Positions 15,637 to 23,860 are shown, counted from the first letter of the stretch. The stretch: DNA of 32,724 bases from an uncultured Eubacteriales bacterium (GCA_905198155.1 CAJKBQ010000027.1:1-32724), one strand, 5' to 3'. The notes: generated by a model not told the origin, from the sequence alone. Numbers and translations: made by a program.

Positions 15637-16521
15637 TTACTCCAACTCATCCCGCCGCCGGAACTTCTGCTGCACCGTGCGGAATTTCTGTTTCGCCGTT
15701 TGCAGCGCAGCGCGGGCGGATTCCAACCGGCGAACCGCTTCGGATTCCAGCTTGCGGCCGTCCTTCCGCGCCTTGTCGGCAATGCGCAGCTGCGCTTTCC
15801 ATTCGCGCGCGGCGGACTTCCATTCCTTGTGCGCGTCGTGCAGCTGCTGCATCAGCGCGCGCGGACGAGCCTGCAATTCGGGGTAGGCCTGATGGATACG
15901 GCGGATCAGCAGGCTGCGGTTTTTGAGCAATTCATGGACACGCAGGCTGATCTCCTCGGTATTGTCGCCGTCCTGCGCATCGATTTCCTTGCGGACGATG
16001 TTCATCAGCGCGTGCGACAGCGCATGGTCGGCAATCATCAGCGCCACAATGGCGATTGCAATGCAATGCAGCACCGTCGGTGCAATCCGGTCGGCCCACG
16101 CAAAATACACCGGATCAATCCAATGGATAATCGCGACGCTGGCCAGCCCAAACAGGATCAAATTGCCGATCCAGATGCGGCCATTGAGGTTCATCGGCTT
16201 TTGGCTGTAATCCCACCATCGCGCGTGGAACAGTTTTTCCATGTACCAGCTGGTGAAATATTCCAGTGCACCGCACAGGAAGAATCCAGCCAAAAAAGTT
16301 TCCCCAATGGTGCCCTCGCGCCCGATGAACCCGCCGACCACCACGGTAATTGCCACCACGCCCCATCCGTAAATGGGGCAGTAGGGGCCGATCAGGAACC
16401 CGCGGTTGATAAACCGGCGATACTGAATGAATTTCAGCGTGACCTCCATGCACCATCCGGCGCACGCCGCCAGGAAAAACAGCAGAATCAGCTGACACAC
16501 GGTCGTGATGGAAAAACTCAT
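15637..16521 (-). CDS. CmpB-like membrane protein (putative ABC-transporter type IV) with coiled-coil tail
   Basis: A 294-residue protein. The first ~170 residues hold about five membrane segments with the family pattern CAGWCMEVTLKFIQYRRFINRGFL, GPYCPIYGWGV, and EYFTSWYMEKLFHARWWDYS. This is the CmpB/type-IV family often annotated as a putative ABC permease; no function is established and no ATPase is nearby. The C-terminal ~120 residues are highly charged and helical (KEWKSAAREWKAQLR), probably a cytoplasmic coiled coil. Its ATG (16521) overlaps the ftsH stop codon (ATGA), so the two are co-translated. The GGAGGCGCAG in the ftsH end acts as ribosome site. Confidence 0.8.
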   Translation of the reverse strand: MSFSITTVCQLILLFFLAACAGWCMEVTLKFIQYRRFINRGFLIGPYCPIYGWGVVAITVVVGGFIGREGTIGETFLAGFFLCGALEYFTSWYMEKLFHARWWDYSQKPMNLNGRIWIGNLILFGLASVAIIHWIDPVYFAWADRIAPTVLHCIAIAIVALMIADHALSHALMNIVRKEIDAQDGDNTEEISLRVHELLKNRSLLIRRIHQAYPELQARPRALMQQLHDAHKEWKSAAREWKAQLRIADKARKDGRKLESEAVRRLESARAALQTAKQKFRTVQQKFRRRDELE

Positions 16522-18353
16522 GACTGCGCCTCCTGCGCCGACGCGGCTGAGCCGTGCAGAATCGCCATAAATTCCTCGCCGGTGATCGTTTCGCGCTCAA
16601 ACAGATAGTTGGCAAGCTTCACCAACTCCGCCTGATGCGCGCGCAGCAAATCCATCGCGCGCTGCCGCTGTTCCCCGACCAGCGCGATCACGGCCTTGTC
16701 GATTTCGCGCTGCGTTTCCGGCGCGCACGCCAGGCTGGCGTCGCCGCCCAGGTAGGCATTGTTGACTGTTTCCAGCGCAACCATCCCGAACGCAGGCGCC
16801 ATGCCGTACCGCGTAATCATCCCGCGGGCCAGCTTGGTGGCCTGTTCAATATCGTTGGACGCTCCGGTGGTAATGCTGCCGAACATCAGCTCTTCCGCGG
16901 CCTGACCGCCGGTGAACGTGCAGATTTTGTTGACCAGTTCTTCGCGGCTCATCAGGAATCGATCCTCGGTTTCCGTTTGCAGCGTATAGCCCAGCGCACC
17001 GCTGGTGCGGGGGATAATGGTAATTTTCTGCACCGGCGCAGAGTCGGTTTGCAGCGCCGCGACCAGCGCGTGCCCAATCTCATGGAACGAAACGATCCGT
17101 TTTTCCTGCTCGCTCATCACGCGGCTTTTCTTTTCGTACCCGGCAATGACGGTTTCCACGCTTTCCTGCAAATCAGCCTGCGTCGCAGCGGTACGGCCGT
17201 GCCGGACGGCGCGCAGCGCCGCTTCATTTACAATGTTGGCCAGTTCCGCGCCGGATGCCCCGGCGGCCGTGCGGGCGATGGCGTCGTAATCAATCGGCTC
17301 CTGCAATTTGATTTTCTTCGCGTGCACCTTCAAAATCGCGGCACGTCCCGCCAGATCCGGCAGATCCACCGGAATGCGCCGGTCAAACCGGCCGGGACGC
17401 AGCAGCGCCGGATCCAGCGAATCGGGCCGGTTGGTGGCGGCCAGTACGACGACGCCTTTGGTGCCGTCGAAGCCGTCCATCTCGGTCAGCAGTTGGTTCA
17501 GCGTCTGTTCGCGCTCGTCGTTGCCGCCGATCTGGCCGTCGCGCTTTTTGCCGATGGTGTCGATTTCGTCAATGAATACGATGCACGGTGCTTTTTCGTT
17601 GGCCTGCTTAAACAGGTCGCGCACCTTTGCCGCGCCGCGCCCGACAAACATTTCTACGAATTCCGATCCCGAAATCGAGAAAAACGGGACATTCGCTTCG
17701 CCGGCGACTGCGCGCGCCAGCAGCGTTTTTCCGGTACCCGGAGGGCCGACAAGCAGCGCGCCTTTGGGCATTTTGGCGCCGATTTCGCGGTATTTTTCCG
17801 GATTATGCAAAAAGTCCACAATCTCGCGCAGCAGGTCTTTTGCCTCGTCCTCCCCGGCCACGTCGCTGAAACGAATCCCCGTAGAGGACGGCACATACAC
17901 CTTGGCGCCGGAGCCGCCCAGGCCGAACATCATCCCGTCGCCGCCGCTCATGGTTTTCATCCGGCGGTTCAGCAGGAAGCCCAGCAGCAGAAACGGCAGC
18001 AGCGGCAGCACCCACGTCAGCAGAAAGCTCATCAGCAGCGACGGCTGCGAGTCAATCTGCTCAAACTTCGCCCCGGCCGCGTACAGCCGTTCCGTACGGT
18101 TGGGGTCGTCGGTTGCAGTGGTCTGATAGATTTTTCCATCCAGGTCAGTGAACAGAATATCGCTGTCCTTGATCTCGACCTTTTGGATCTGTTTTTGCTC
18201 CGTCATCGACATAAACACGTCGTATGTGACGGCCTTTACGGTTTTCTGTGTCAGCGTGGGGAACAGCGTCGCGTTCAGCAGGCACAGAATCAGGATTGTC
18301 AGGATGCAGTAGTAAATCATCGGTCGTTTGGAAGGCTTTTTGACTTCGTGCAT
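16518..18353 (-). CDS. ftsH: ATP-dependent zinc metalloprotease FtsH
   Basis: A 611-residue FtsH. Two membrane helices (about residues 12-32 and 108-128) flank a small outside domain. The AAA+ module has Walker A GPPGTGKT (203-210), Walker B IVFIDEID (258-265) and the second-region TNRPDSLDPALLRPGRFDR. The protease has HEIGH (424-428) and the third zinc ligand D501 in ASNDIEQAT. It degrades unneeded membrane and regulatory proteins. The usual HEAGH is here HEIGH, a conservative change. Start ATG 18353 has AAAGGAG upstream and a consensus promoter beyond. Unusually it is coupled to a CmpB-like gene instead of hpt or tilS. Confidence 0.95.
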   Translation of the reverse strand: MHEVKKPSKRPMIYYCILTILILCLLNATLFPTLTQKTVKAVTYDVFMSMTEQKQIQKVEIKDSDILFTDLDGKIYQTTATDDPNRTERLYAAGAKFEQIDSQPSLLMSFLLTWVLPLLPFLLLGFLLNRRMKTMSGGDGMMFGLGGSGAKVYVPSSTGIRFSDVAGEDEAKDLLREIVDFLHNPEKYREIGAKMPKGALLVGPPGTGKTLLARAVAGEANVPFFSISGSEFVEMFVGRGAAKVRDLFKQANEKAPCIVFIDEIDTIGKKRDGQIGGNDEREQTLNQLLTEMDGFDGTKGVVVLAATNRPDSLDPALLRPGRFDRRIPVDLPDLAGRAAILKVHAKKIKLQEPIDYDAIARTAAGASGAELANIVNEAALRAVRHGRTAATQADLQESVETVIAGYEKKSRVMSEQEKRIVSFHEIGHALVAALQTDSAPVQKITIIPRTSGALGYTLQTETEDRFLMSREELVNKICTFTGGQAAEELMFGSITTGASNDIEQATKLARGMITRYGMAPAFGMVALETVNNAYLGGDASLACAPETQREIDKAVIALVGEQRQRAMDLLRAHQAELVKLANYLFERETITGEEFMAILHGSAASAQEAQS

Positions 18354-18393
18354 GATGCAAAACTCCTTTGGCTTGTTTTTGTGTTCTGTCCAT

Positions 18394-18422
18394 ATTATAC
18401 GCGATTCGGCGCGGATAGTCAA
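18394..18422 (-). promoter_or_regulatory. ftsH promoter
   Basis: Minus strand TTGACT (18422-18417), 17 nt, TATAAT (18399-18394). Confidence 0.85.
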
Positions 18423-18438
18423 GCAAATTCCGGTGAAC

Positions 18439-18473
18439 AAAAAAAATCCGCGCGCCCGGTCAGACGCACGGAT
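18439..18473 (-). terminator. secG terminator
   Basis: On the minus strand ATCCGTGCG pairs with CGCGCGGAT (one G-T) around a 10-nt loop, followed by eight T (18446-18439). Confidence 0.8.
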
Positions 18474-18492
18474 GCGGGCAGACGCCCGATGA

Positions 18493-18741
18493 TTATTTCA
18501 TAAAGAAACGGATCGCGTTGATCAGAATAATCAACACCAGCAGCGCAGCGCCGCCAAATTTGGTCCCGCGGGACAGGATTTCGTCATACGAACGGGCCTT
18601 GCCCTTGCTGAAAAAATTGTCCGCGCCGCCGGCGATTGCGCCCAGACCCGAATCGTGCCCTTCCTGCATGATGACCACCGCAGTCATCACAACGGCGAGC
18701 AGCAGGATCAAAATCCCGAGAATAATTTCAATGACAGACAT
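18493..18741 (-). CDS. secG: Preprotein translocase subunit SecG
   Basis: An 82-residue protein of the usual SecG length with two membrane helices (residues about 3-25 and 60-80). Between them is the characteristic loop MQEGHDSGLGAIAGG followed by FFSKGKARSYDEILSRGTKF. It is the small accessory subunit of the SecYEG protein-export channel. Start ATG 18741 has GGAGGTG nine bases upstream. It is monocistronic, with its own promoter and terminator; the RNase R and SmpB genes often found next to secG in Firmicutes are not present. Confidence 0.95.
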   Translation of the reverse strand: MSVIEIILGILILLLAVVMTAVVIMQEGHDSGLGAIAGGADNFFSKGKARSYDEILSRGTKFGGAALLVLIILINAIRFFMK

Positions 18742-18785
18742 TGTTTCGACACCTCCACTCCATTCAAAAGATGGATACCTGTACT

Positions 18786-18814
18786 ATGATAACACATCCT
18801 GCTTTTTTTTGCAA
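18786..18814 (-). promoter_or_regulatory. secG promoter
   Basis: Minus strand TTGCAA (18814-18809), 17 nt, TATCAT (18791-18786), about 45 nt before the secG start codon. Confidence 0.65.
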
Positions 18815-18829
18815 GTGTTTTTTCGATTT

Positions 18830-19657
18830 TTATGCGGAAACTGGGCGCAGCTCGTGCAAAAAAGGCTCGAATTGTATCCCAAACCGCCGTTCAGCGCCGG
18901 AGGCAGCGGTGAACCGGGCGCACCGCGCGATCCATTCGACGGTTTGCTGCGCCGCATCGGCGGCCGTTTCGCCGCGCAGCAGCCGGGCAAACAGCGCAGA
19001 CGCAAACAAATCGCCCGTGCCGTGGAACGCGCCGTCCACCGCGTCGGCCGCCAGATACACCGGATCCGGGTGCGCATCGTCCGCCAGCACCGCGCCGATG
19101 CGCCCGCCGTCCGCAATGCCGGTCACAAATACCGTCCGCGTGCCAAGCGCCCGCAGCGCCCGCGCACCATCCCGCGCCTGCGCAACGGTTTGAACGCTGT
19201 CCGGTGCGCGGCCGAGCAGAAACGCCGCCTCGGTGGGGTTGGGCGTAATCACGTCGGCGGTGCGGCACATCGTCCGCAGCGTTTCGACCATGCGGTCGGT
19301 GACGGCGTGATACCGGCGGCCGTTGTCGCCCATCACCGGGTCCAGAAAGCAGCGGGTGTCGGCGCTGCGCAGCTGTGCGCAGACTTCGGCGGCGGCCTGC
19401 TGCTGCGCTTCGCTGCCCAGAAACCCGATGTAGATGCCGTCAAAACGCAGCCCCAGCTGCCGGTATTGTGCGGCGGCCGGGCGCAGCGTGTCGGTCAGGT
19501 CGGTGCAGCAGAAGCCGGGCAGCCCCATGTGCGTAGACAGCAGCGACGTCACCAGCGGCACGGCCTCCACACCCGCCGACGCGATCACCGGCAGCGCAAT
19601 GGTCATCGAGCATCGCCCGAATTCCGATAAATCCTCCAAAATTGCCATACGTTTCAT
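18830..19657 (-). CDS. Pyridoxal/pyridoxamine kinase (PdxK/PdxY family)
   Basis: A 275-residue kinase of the ribokinase-like vitamin-kinase group. It has an N-terminal LEDLSEFGRCSM, CFLDPVMGDNGR (103-114), VITPNPTEAAFL (136-147) and the catalytic loop HGTGDLFAS (212-220, base Asp216). These fit pyridoxal kinases, which phosphorylate vitamin B6 vitamers to make the cofactor PLP; a ThiD-like hydroxymethylpyrimidine kinase is the main alternative. Start ATG 19657 lies after GGGAGG and overlaps the stop of the unknown gene upstream (ATGA), so the two are co-translated from the promoter near 20400. No clear terminator follows before secG's promoter. Confidence 0.85.
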   Translation of the reverse strand: MKRMAILEDLSEFGRCSMTIALPVIASAGVEAVPLVTSLLSTHMGLPGFCCTDLTDTLRPAAAQYRQLGLRFDGIYIGFLGSEAQQQAAAEVCAQLRSADTRCFLDPVMGDNGRRYHAVTDRMVETLRTMCRTADVITPNPTEAAFLLGRAPDSVQTVAQARDGARALRALGTRTVFVTGIADGGRIGAVLADDAHPDPVYLAADAVDGAFHGTGDLFASALFARLLRGETAADAAQQTVEWIARCARFTAASGAERRFGIQFEPFLHELRPVSA

Positions 19658-20340
19658 GTCAAATCGCCTCCCGGGTAAACGCGCCGCTGCATCCGTACCG
19701 CGCCGCCAAGCACCGCCGCCAGCTGGGACGCATAGGTGGACTGGATGGTCTGCGTCATCGCTTCCGGCTCGCCGGCCGGCCACGCAATCAGCAATTCGTC
19801 CTCCGCGCAGCGCAGAATTTCGCCGCCGGCCCGGGCAACCACCCGACTCAGGATTTCGCCGAATGCCAGCACCGCCCGCGCCTGCGCTCGCAGTTCCATC
19901 GGGCATCGGGCCGGATCCACCCGCCCGGCGGGGAAGGTGTAATGCACCAGCTCCGGCGCGGATTCATCGTCGGGCACAGCGGAAATATCGGCGCGGACGG
20001 CGCGAATCCGCAGCCGTCCGCGCAATTCGTCCGCATTCCGGGCGACGGCGACGGTCAGCCCGGCGTCGCGCGCAATGCGCCGCTGCGCGTCGGTGGGCAC
20101 GCCCAGCACCAGGATCCGCCCGCCGAAGTAAAAAGACGGCGTGCGCGCGTCCAGCAGCACGGTATCCACATACGGCGTCAAAAAATACCGTAGCGGAACG
20201 CCGCTGTCCACCAGCGCCTGCACCACGGATTTCCGCGTGTCCGCGTCCCGGCGCAGAAAATTTGCCCATTTTCCGGATGGTGCGCCCGTCCGCAGCGGCG
20301 ACGCAGCCGCCGCACGCATCAGCCAAAACGATTCGTTCAA
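19654..20340 (-). CDS. Unknown protein, coupled to the pyridoxal kinase
   Basis: A 228-residue protein that I do not recognise. The start is most likely TTG at 20340, six bases after GGAGGAA (20353-20347); other possible starts upstream (ATG at 20355, TTG at 20364) lack a ribosome site. The sequence is Ala/Arg-rich with alternating hydrophobic strands (TVLLDARTPSFYFGGRILVL, LTVAVARNADEL) and a C-terminal helical stretch with GGEILRCAEDELLIAWPAG. No membrane helices or signal peptide, so it is probably a cytoplasmic alpha/beta protein. Its stop overlaps the kinase ATG, and it has its own promoter upstream. A link to vitamin B6 use is suggested by context only. Confidence 0.7.
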   Translation of the reverse strand: MNESFWLMRAAAASPLRTGAPSGKWANFLRRDADTRKSVVQALVDSGVPLRYFLTPYVDTVLLDARTPSFYFGGRILVLGVPTDAQRRIARDAGLTVAVARNADELRGRLRIRAVRADISAVPDDESAPELVHYTFPAGRVDPARCPMELRAQARAVLAFGEILSRVVARAGGEILRCAEDELLIAWPAGEPEAMTQTIQSTYASQLAAVLGGAVRMQRRVYPGGDLT

Positions 20341-20376
20341 TCGGGATTCCTCCATTGGATTCAAAAACTTGCTCTT

Positions 20377-20405
20377 ATCATATCACATTGCGCGGCGAAA
20401 ATCAA
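20377..20405 (-). promoter_or_regulatory. Promoter of the unknown gene - pyridoxal kinase operon
   Basis: Minus strand TTGATT (20405-20400), 17 nt, TATGAT (20382-20377). Confidence 0.7.
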
Positions 20406-20467
20406 GAAAAAACGGAAATAAGCGAAAAAAGCAACCGCACAGCGCGCAGCCGTGCGATTGCAAACGG

Positions 20468-21298
20468 TTAAACGATGTCGAACACCCGGACGTAATCCAC
20501 CACGAACGTGTCGCCCACGGCAGCACGGGCTTCGGCGGTGGCCGTGTGTGTTTTGGAGCGGTAGCCGTTGACCTCGGTCGAAATCAGGATGAATTCCGGC
20601 CGGTGGGACACCGGGTCGCCGGGTTTGGAGCGGCCGTCCTCTTGGCCGTCGATGTAGAACACATACCCGTCCGGCGTCCATAGCATGGAAAACGTGTGAT
20701 ATTCGTCCAAATCCAGCCCTTTGGCGCCTTCACCGTACGGCATACCAATGTGGTCGTCTGCATAGCCGTTGAGGTGATTGCTGTGGTGAATGACTTCGCC
20801 GGGGTGGAAGCTTTCCATGATGTCGTTTTCAATCCCGGCATAGCCCGGATCGTTGCAGCAGCCGATGGTCGGGCTTTGCAGCCAGAACGCGCTCCACCAG
20901 CCTTCTTTCTTTTGCAGCTTGCAGCGGCATTCGTAGTAGCCGTAGCGGTGCGTGTACAGATTGTCGCGCAGCCGCCCGATCGGCCACACCAGTCCGCCGC
21001 CCCAGCAGTCCTCGTCTTTTTCGACCGGCGCGTCCATAAAGTTGTACCCGGTTTGCAGCTGCGCCGAGCAGATTTCGCCGTCCTGCTCAAACACGGTGAA
21101 TACCGCGTTCGACTGCCCGTCCAGCGCGACGCCCTTGTCCTGCCATGTGATGTGCCGCTTGCCCATCATGTGCAGGCGATAGTCCCATTTGGTGCGGTCC
21201 AGTTCCGTGCCGTCAAATTCGTCGTGCCACACCAGTTTCCACCGGTACCCGTCCGGCACCAGGCTGGGTGCGTGCCCGTCCACTTCGTATGTTTGCAT
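20468..21298 (-). CDS. GH16-family beta-glucanase, apparently cytoplasmic
   Basis: A 276-residue glycoside hydrolase. The fold begins WKLVWHDEFDGTELDRTKW, a hallmark of GH16. The catalytic motif ExDxxE is ENDIME (157-162), and YGYYECRCKLQK and WWSAFWLQS build the substrate groove. It should cut beta-1,3 or mixed beta-1,3/1,4 glucans or related galactans. Unlike most GH16 enzymes it has no signal peptide, so it likely cleaves imported oligosaccharides inside the cell. Start ATG 21298 has AGGAGGA eight bases before. It is divergent from an AraC regulator, with activator-like repeats between them. Confidence 0.9.
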   Translation of the reverse strand: MQTYEVDGHAPSLVPDGYRWKLVWHDEFDGTELDRTKWDYRLHMMGKRHITWQDKGVALDGQSNAVFTVFEQDGEICSAQLQTGYNFMDAPVEKDEDCWGGGLVWPIGRLRDNLYTHRYGYYECRCKLQKKEGWWSAFWLQSPTIGCCNDPGYAGIENDIMESFHPGEVIHHSNHLNGYADDHIGMPYGEGAKGLDLDEYHTFSMLWTPDGYVFYIDGQEDGRSKPGDPVSHRPEFILISTEVNGYRSKTHTATAEARAAVGDTFVVDYVRVFDIV

Positions 21299-21347
21299 CG
21301 TTTCGTTCCTCCTGTTTGTTTCCGCCGATCCGGCGGGTGATGACTGC

Positions 21348-21353
21348 ATTATA
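21348..21353 (-). promoter_or_regulatory. GH16 promoter -10 box with weak -35
   Basis: TATAAT on the minus strand (21353-21348). The position for a -35 (21376-21371) reads TAGCGT, a poor match, and is overlapped by the first of two direct repeats. This is what an activator-dependent promoter looks like. Confidence 0.6.
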
Positions 21354-21374
21354 GCATATCAAACGGCGGAACGC

Positions 21375-21410
21375 TATCAAAATCATGCGGGAAAATATCA
21401 AAATCATACG
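21375..21410. promoter_or_regulatory. Two 15-bp direct repeats, likely AraC-protein binding sites
   Basis: TATCAAAATCATGCG (21375-21389) and TATCAAAATCATACG (21396-21410) differ at one base and are offset by 21 bp, two helical turns, as in AraC half-sites. They lie against the GH16 promoter and just upstream of the araC-type gene's own -35 box. A weaker third copy, CATCAAAATCTTATG, is at 21471-21485 in that gene's leader. Confidence 0.7.
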
Positions 21411-21419
21411 ATCATGTGC

Positions 21420-21448
21420 TTGACAATGAACGCATAAAAGCGTATGAT
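21420..21448 (+). promoter_or_regulatory. Promoter of the AraC-family gene
   Basis: TTGACA (21420-21425), 17 nt, TATGAT (21443-21448). Confidence 0.8.
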
Positions 21449-21501
21449 ATCAGCAGATTCAAAAAACATCCATCAAAATCTTATGAAACGGAGGAATCCC
21501 G

Positions 21502-22284
21502 ATGCAAATCCCGGTTCGGCTGGTGAATGCCGGCACGTTTGTGCAAAGCGAAACCTACCGCAGCAGCTGGACGCCGCTGCGCACGGTGGAATACTGCGAG
21601 TTGGAACTGCATCACACGGCCGGTGCGACGGGCTGCGTGGACGGTGTATCGGTGCCGTATGCAGAGGATATCGTGCTGTTTGCCCGGCCCGGTCAGCGGC
21701 GGCAGAGCTTTGGCGTGTTCACGACCGACTACATCCGGTTTGAATGCACCGACGACGCGTTCCGCGCGGCGTATCTGGATCCGCTGCCGATGCAGATACC
21801 GCCGACCGATACCGATCGCCGGTCGGCGCATTTCCGCGCCGCGGCGGATGCCTACCTGACGGGCGGATCGGTTCGGGAACTGGAAGCGTGCGGGCATATC
21901 CTGACGCTGATTGCGGAGCTGAATCAGACGCAATCCGTGCGGCCGTGCGCCCGCACGGCGGACATGGCGCGGGCGCGGCGGTATATCCGGACGCACTACG
22001 CCGAGCCGTTGACGCTGGCGCAGATGGCTGCACAGATTCCGCTCAGCGCGACGCATTTTTGGGCGCAGTTCAAGGCCGCCTACGGCTGTACCCCGACCGA
22101 GCTGCTCCAGCGCACCCGCATCGCCGAGGCCAAGCGGCGGCTGCAAATGACCGATGAGCCGGTCACGGCCGTGGCGCTGGCCTGCGGGTTCGACAGCCCG
22201 GCCTACTTCGCGCAGGTATTCCGCGCCCGCGTCGGCTGCACCCCAACGCGCTACCGCGATCGCCATCGGGCACGAATGGGATAA
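21502..22284 (+). CDS. AraC-family transcriptional regulator, probable activator of the GH16 gene
   Basis: A 260-residue regulator. Residues 1-145 form a cupin-like ligand-binding arm (VEYCELELHHTAG, DIVLFARPGQRRQS). The last ~105 residues hold two helix-turn-helix motifs: LTLAQMAAQIPLSATHFWAQF and VTAVALACGFDSPAYFAQVF, ending GCTPTRYRDRHR. Start ATG 21502 has GGAGGAA six bases upstream. It is divergent from the GH16 glucanase and faces paired direct repeats in the shared 203-bp gap, so it most likely switches the glucanase on when a sugar ligand is present and may also control itself. Confidence 0.9.
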   Translation: MQIPVRLVNAGTFVQSETYRSSWTPLRTVEYCELELHHTAGATGCVDGVSVPYAEDIVLFARPGQRRQSFGVFTTDYIRFECTDDAFRAAYLDPLPMQIPPTDTDRRSAHFRAAADAYLTGGSVRELEACGHILTLIAELNQTQSVRPCARTADMARARRYIRTHYAEPLTLAQMAAQIPLSATHFWAQFKAAYGCTPTELLQRTRIAEAKRRLQMTDEPVTAVALACGFDSPAYFAQVFRARVGCTPTRYRDRHRARMG

Positions 22285-22349
22285 ACAGGGGGCATGGAGA
22301 TCCAATGGCCATAGAATAGACCAACGAGACGCACTATCCTCACGGATTT

Positions 22350-22889
22350 TTATTGACTTTGCTGCACACAATGAAAATATGCCTGCGGATACCCGCACAC
22401 CGGGCAGACCTGCGGCGCGGCGTTTCCGACGTATATATGCCCGCAGTTGGCGCAGCGCCACACGGCGTCGCCGGATTTGGAAAAGACCAGTCCGTCGCGC
22501 AAATCGTTGGCCCACTGTGCATAGCGCTGCTCGTGCCATTGCTCAATTTTGGCGACCTGATCGAACAAATACGCAATGTGATCGAACCCTTCTTCGCGCG
22601 CCTTTTGGGCGAATTCGGGGTACATTTTGGCCCATTCAAAATGCTCGCCTTCGGCAGCATCTGCCAAATTTGCCGCGTTTTCTGGGATTGCACCGCCGCG
22701 CAGCAGCCGCAGCCATATCTCGGCGTGGGCGCGCTCGTTTTCTGCCGTTTCGGTGAACACCTCGGCCAAGGCGCGCATCCCGGAGGCGCGCGCTTTTTCG
22801 GCGAAAATGCTGTATTTGGTGCGCGCCTGGCTTTCGCCGGCAAATGCGGCGAGCAGGTTGGCTTCGGTTCGACTTCCTTTTAATTTCAT
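22350..22889 (-). CDS. rbr: Rubrerythrin
   Basis: A 179-residue rubrerythrin. The four-helix domain carries the di-iron ligands in FAGESQARTKY, ENERAHAEIW, EEGFDHIAYL and KIEQWHEQRY. The C-terminal rubredoxin-like domain binds one iron through CANCG and CPVCG. It reduces hydrogen peroxide in anaerobes, taking electrons from NADH through a rubredoxin reductase. Start ATG 22889 has AAGGAGTG upstream; a longer open frame to 22961 lacks a ribosome site. It is divergent from the formate/nitrite channel and convergent with the AraC gene. I could not find a convincing promoter in the 155-bp gap on this strand. Confidence 0.93.
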   Translation of the reverse strand: MKLKGSRTEANLLAAFAGESQARTKYSIFAEKARASGMRALAEVFTETAENERAHAEIWLRLLRGGAIPENAANLADAAEGEHFEWAKMYPEFAQKAREEGFDHIAYLFDQVAKIEQWHEQRYAQWANDLRDGLVFSKSGDAVWRCANCGHIYVGNAAPQVCPVCGYPQAYFHCVQQSQ

Positions 22890-22984
22890 TGAAATTTTCA
22901 CTCCTTCACAATTTAATATGAGATAGCATTGGCAGTTTGCGCCGGTTTTATGCCGATGCAAAAAATGTTTTTTTCGTGCATATC

Positions 22985-23013
22985 TTGCGTTTTCCGTGCA
23001 AATATGCTACAAT
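22985..23013 (+). promoter_or_regulatory. Promoter of the formate/nitrite channel gene
   Basis: TTGCGT (22985-22990), 17 nt, TACAAT (23008-23013); the ATG is at 23045 after AAGGAGA. Confidence 0.7.
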
Positions 23014-23044
23014 ATGTTGGAAAACCATGCAAGGAGACGAGCGT

Positions 23045-23842
23045 ATGAATACACCCGCGGAAATCGCAAAAAATTACGAAAAAATCGCTGTTTTGAAAGG
23101 AAAATTGCCGTTTTGCAAAATGCTGCTGCTGGCTGTGATGGCCGGGGCGTTCATTGCATTGGCGGGAGTTGGCAGCACTGTGGCATCTGCCCGGATTGGG
23201 AACGAATCGGCGGCGCGGCTGGTCAGTGCGTGCGTATTTCCGGCCGGATTGGCAATAGTGCTAATTTCCGGCAGTGAACTGTTCACCGGCAATTCGCTGA
23301 TGGTGCTGTCGGTGCTGCAACGGAAAATTTCGGTCGGCGCGATGCTGCGCAATTGGGGCGTGGTATATATCGGAAACTTGATCGGCGCGGTGCTGGTCGC
23401 GGCGCTGACGGTGTACGGCCACACGCCGGATCTGTACGGCGGCGCGCTGGCGGAATCCATGGTGCGCGCGGCGCAGACCAAGGCAGCGATGGGGCTGGGC
23501 GACGCGCTGATTCGCGGGGTGCTGTGCAATTTTCTGGTGTGCATCGCGGTGTGGATGTCGTTCGCGGCGGAGACGGTCAGCGGCAGGATTTTGGGGCTGT
23601 TTTTCCCGATTTTGCTGTTTGTGCTGTGCGGATTTGAGCATTGCGTCGCAAATCTGTATTACCTGCCTGCCGGGCTGATGGCGGCGGCGGAATACGGCAT
23701 TGCGGCGGACGGGCTGACCGTTGGGACGGCGCTGCTGCATAACCTGATTCCGGTGACGATCGGCAATGTGCTGGGCGGCACGGCGGTCGGGACGGTGTAT
23801 TGGGCCGTTTACCGCAAGGGTATGGACGAAAAAACGGCATAA
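23045..23842 (+). CDS. Formate/nitrite transporter (FocA/NirC family)
   Basis: A 265-residue membrane channel with six predicted helices. It opens MNTPAEIAKNYEKIAVLK and shows the family signatures: AGAFIALAGVGS, LISGSELFTGNSLM (the conserved Thr loop) and GFEHCVANLYYLP, with the central pore His. FNT channels form pentamers and pass formate, nitrite or hydrosulfide. In a fermenter formate is the likely cargo, but FNT members cannot be told apart safely by eye. Pyruvate-formate lyase genes are not present nearby. Its start has AAGGAGA eight bases before and a promoter 32 bp upstream of the ATG. Confidence 0.92.
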   Translation: MNTPAEIAKNYEKIAVLKGKLPFCKMLLLAVMAGAFIALAGVGSTVASARIGNESAARLVSACVFPAGLAIVLISGSELFTGNSLMVLSVLQRKISVGAMLRNWGVVYIGNLIGAVLVAALTVYGHTPDLYGGALAESMVRAAQTKAAMGLGDALIRGVLCNFLVCIAVWMSFAAETVSGRILGLFFPILLFVLCGFEHCVANLYYLPAGLMAAAEYGIAADGLTVGTALLHNLIPVTIGNVLGGTAVGTVYWAVYRKGMDEKTA

Positions 23843-23860
23843 ACATCCAAAATTCTGCGC

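Noticed and set aside
16554..18503. 649-codon plus-strand open frame opposite ftsH
   Set aside because: Shadow of ftsH; composition is unlike a real protein.
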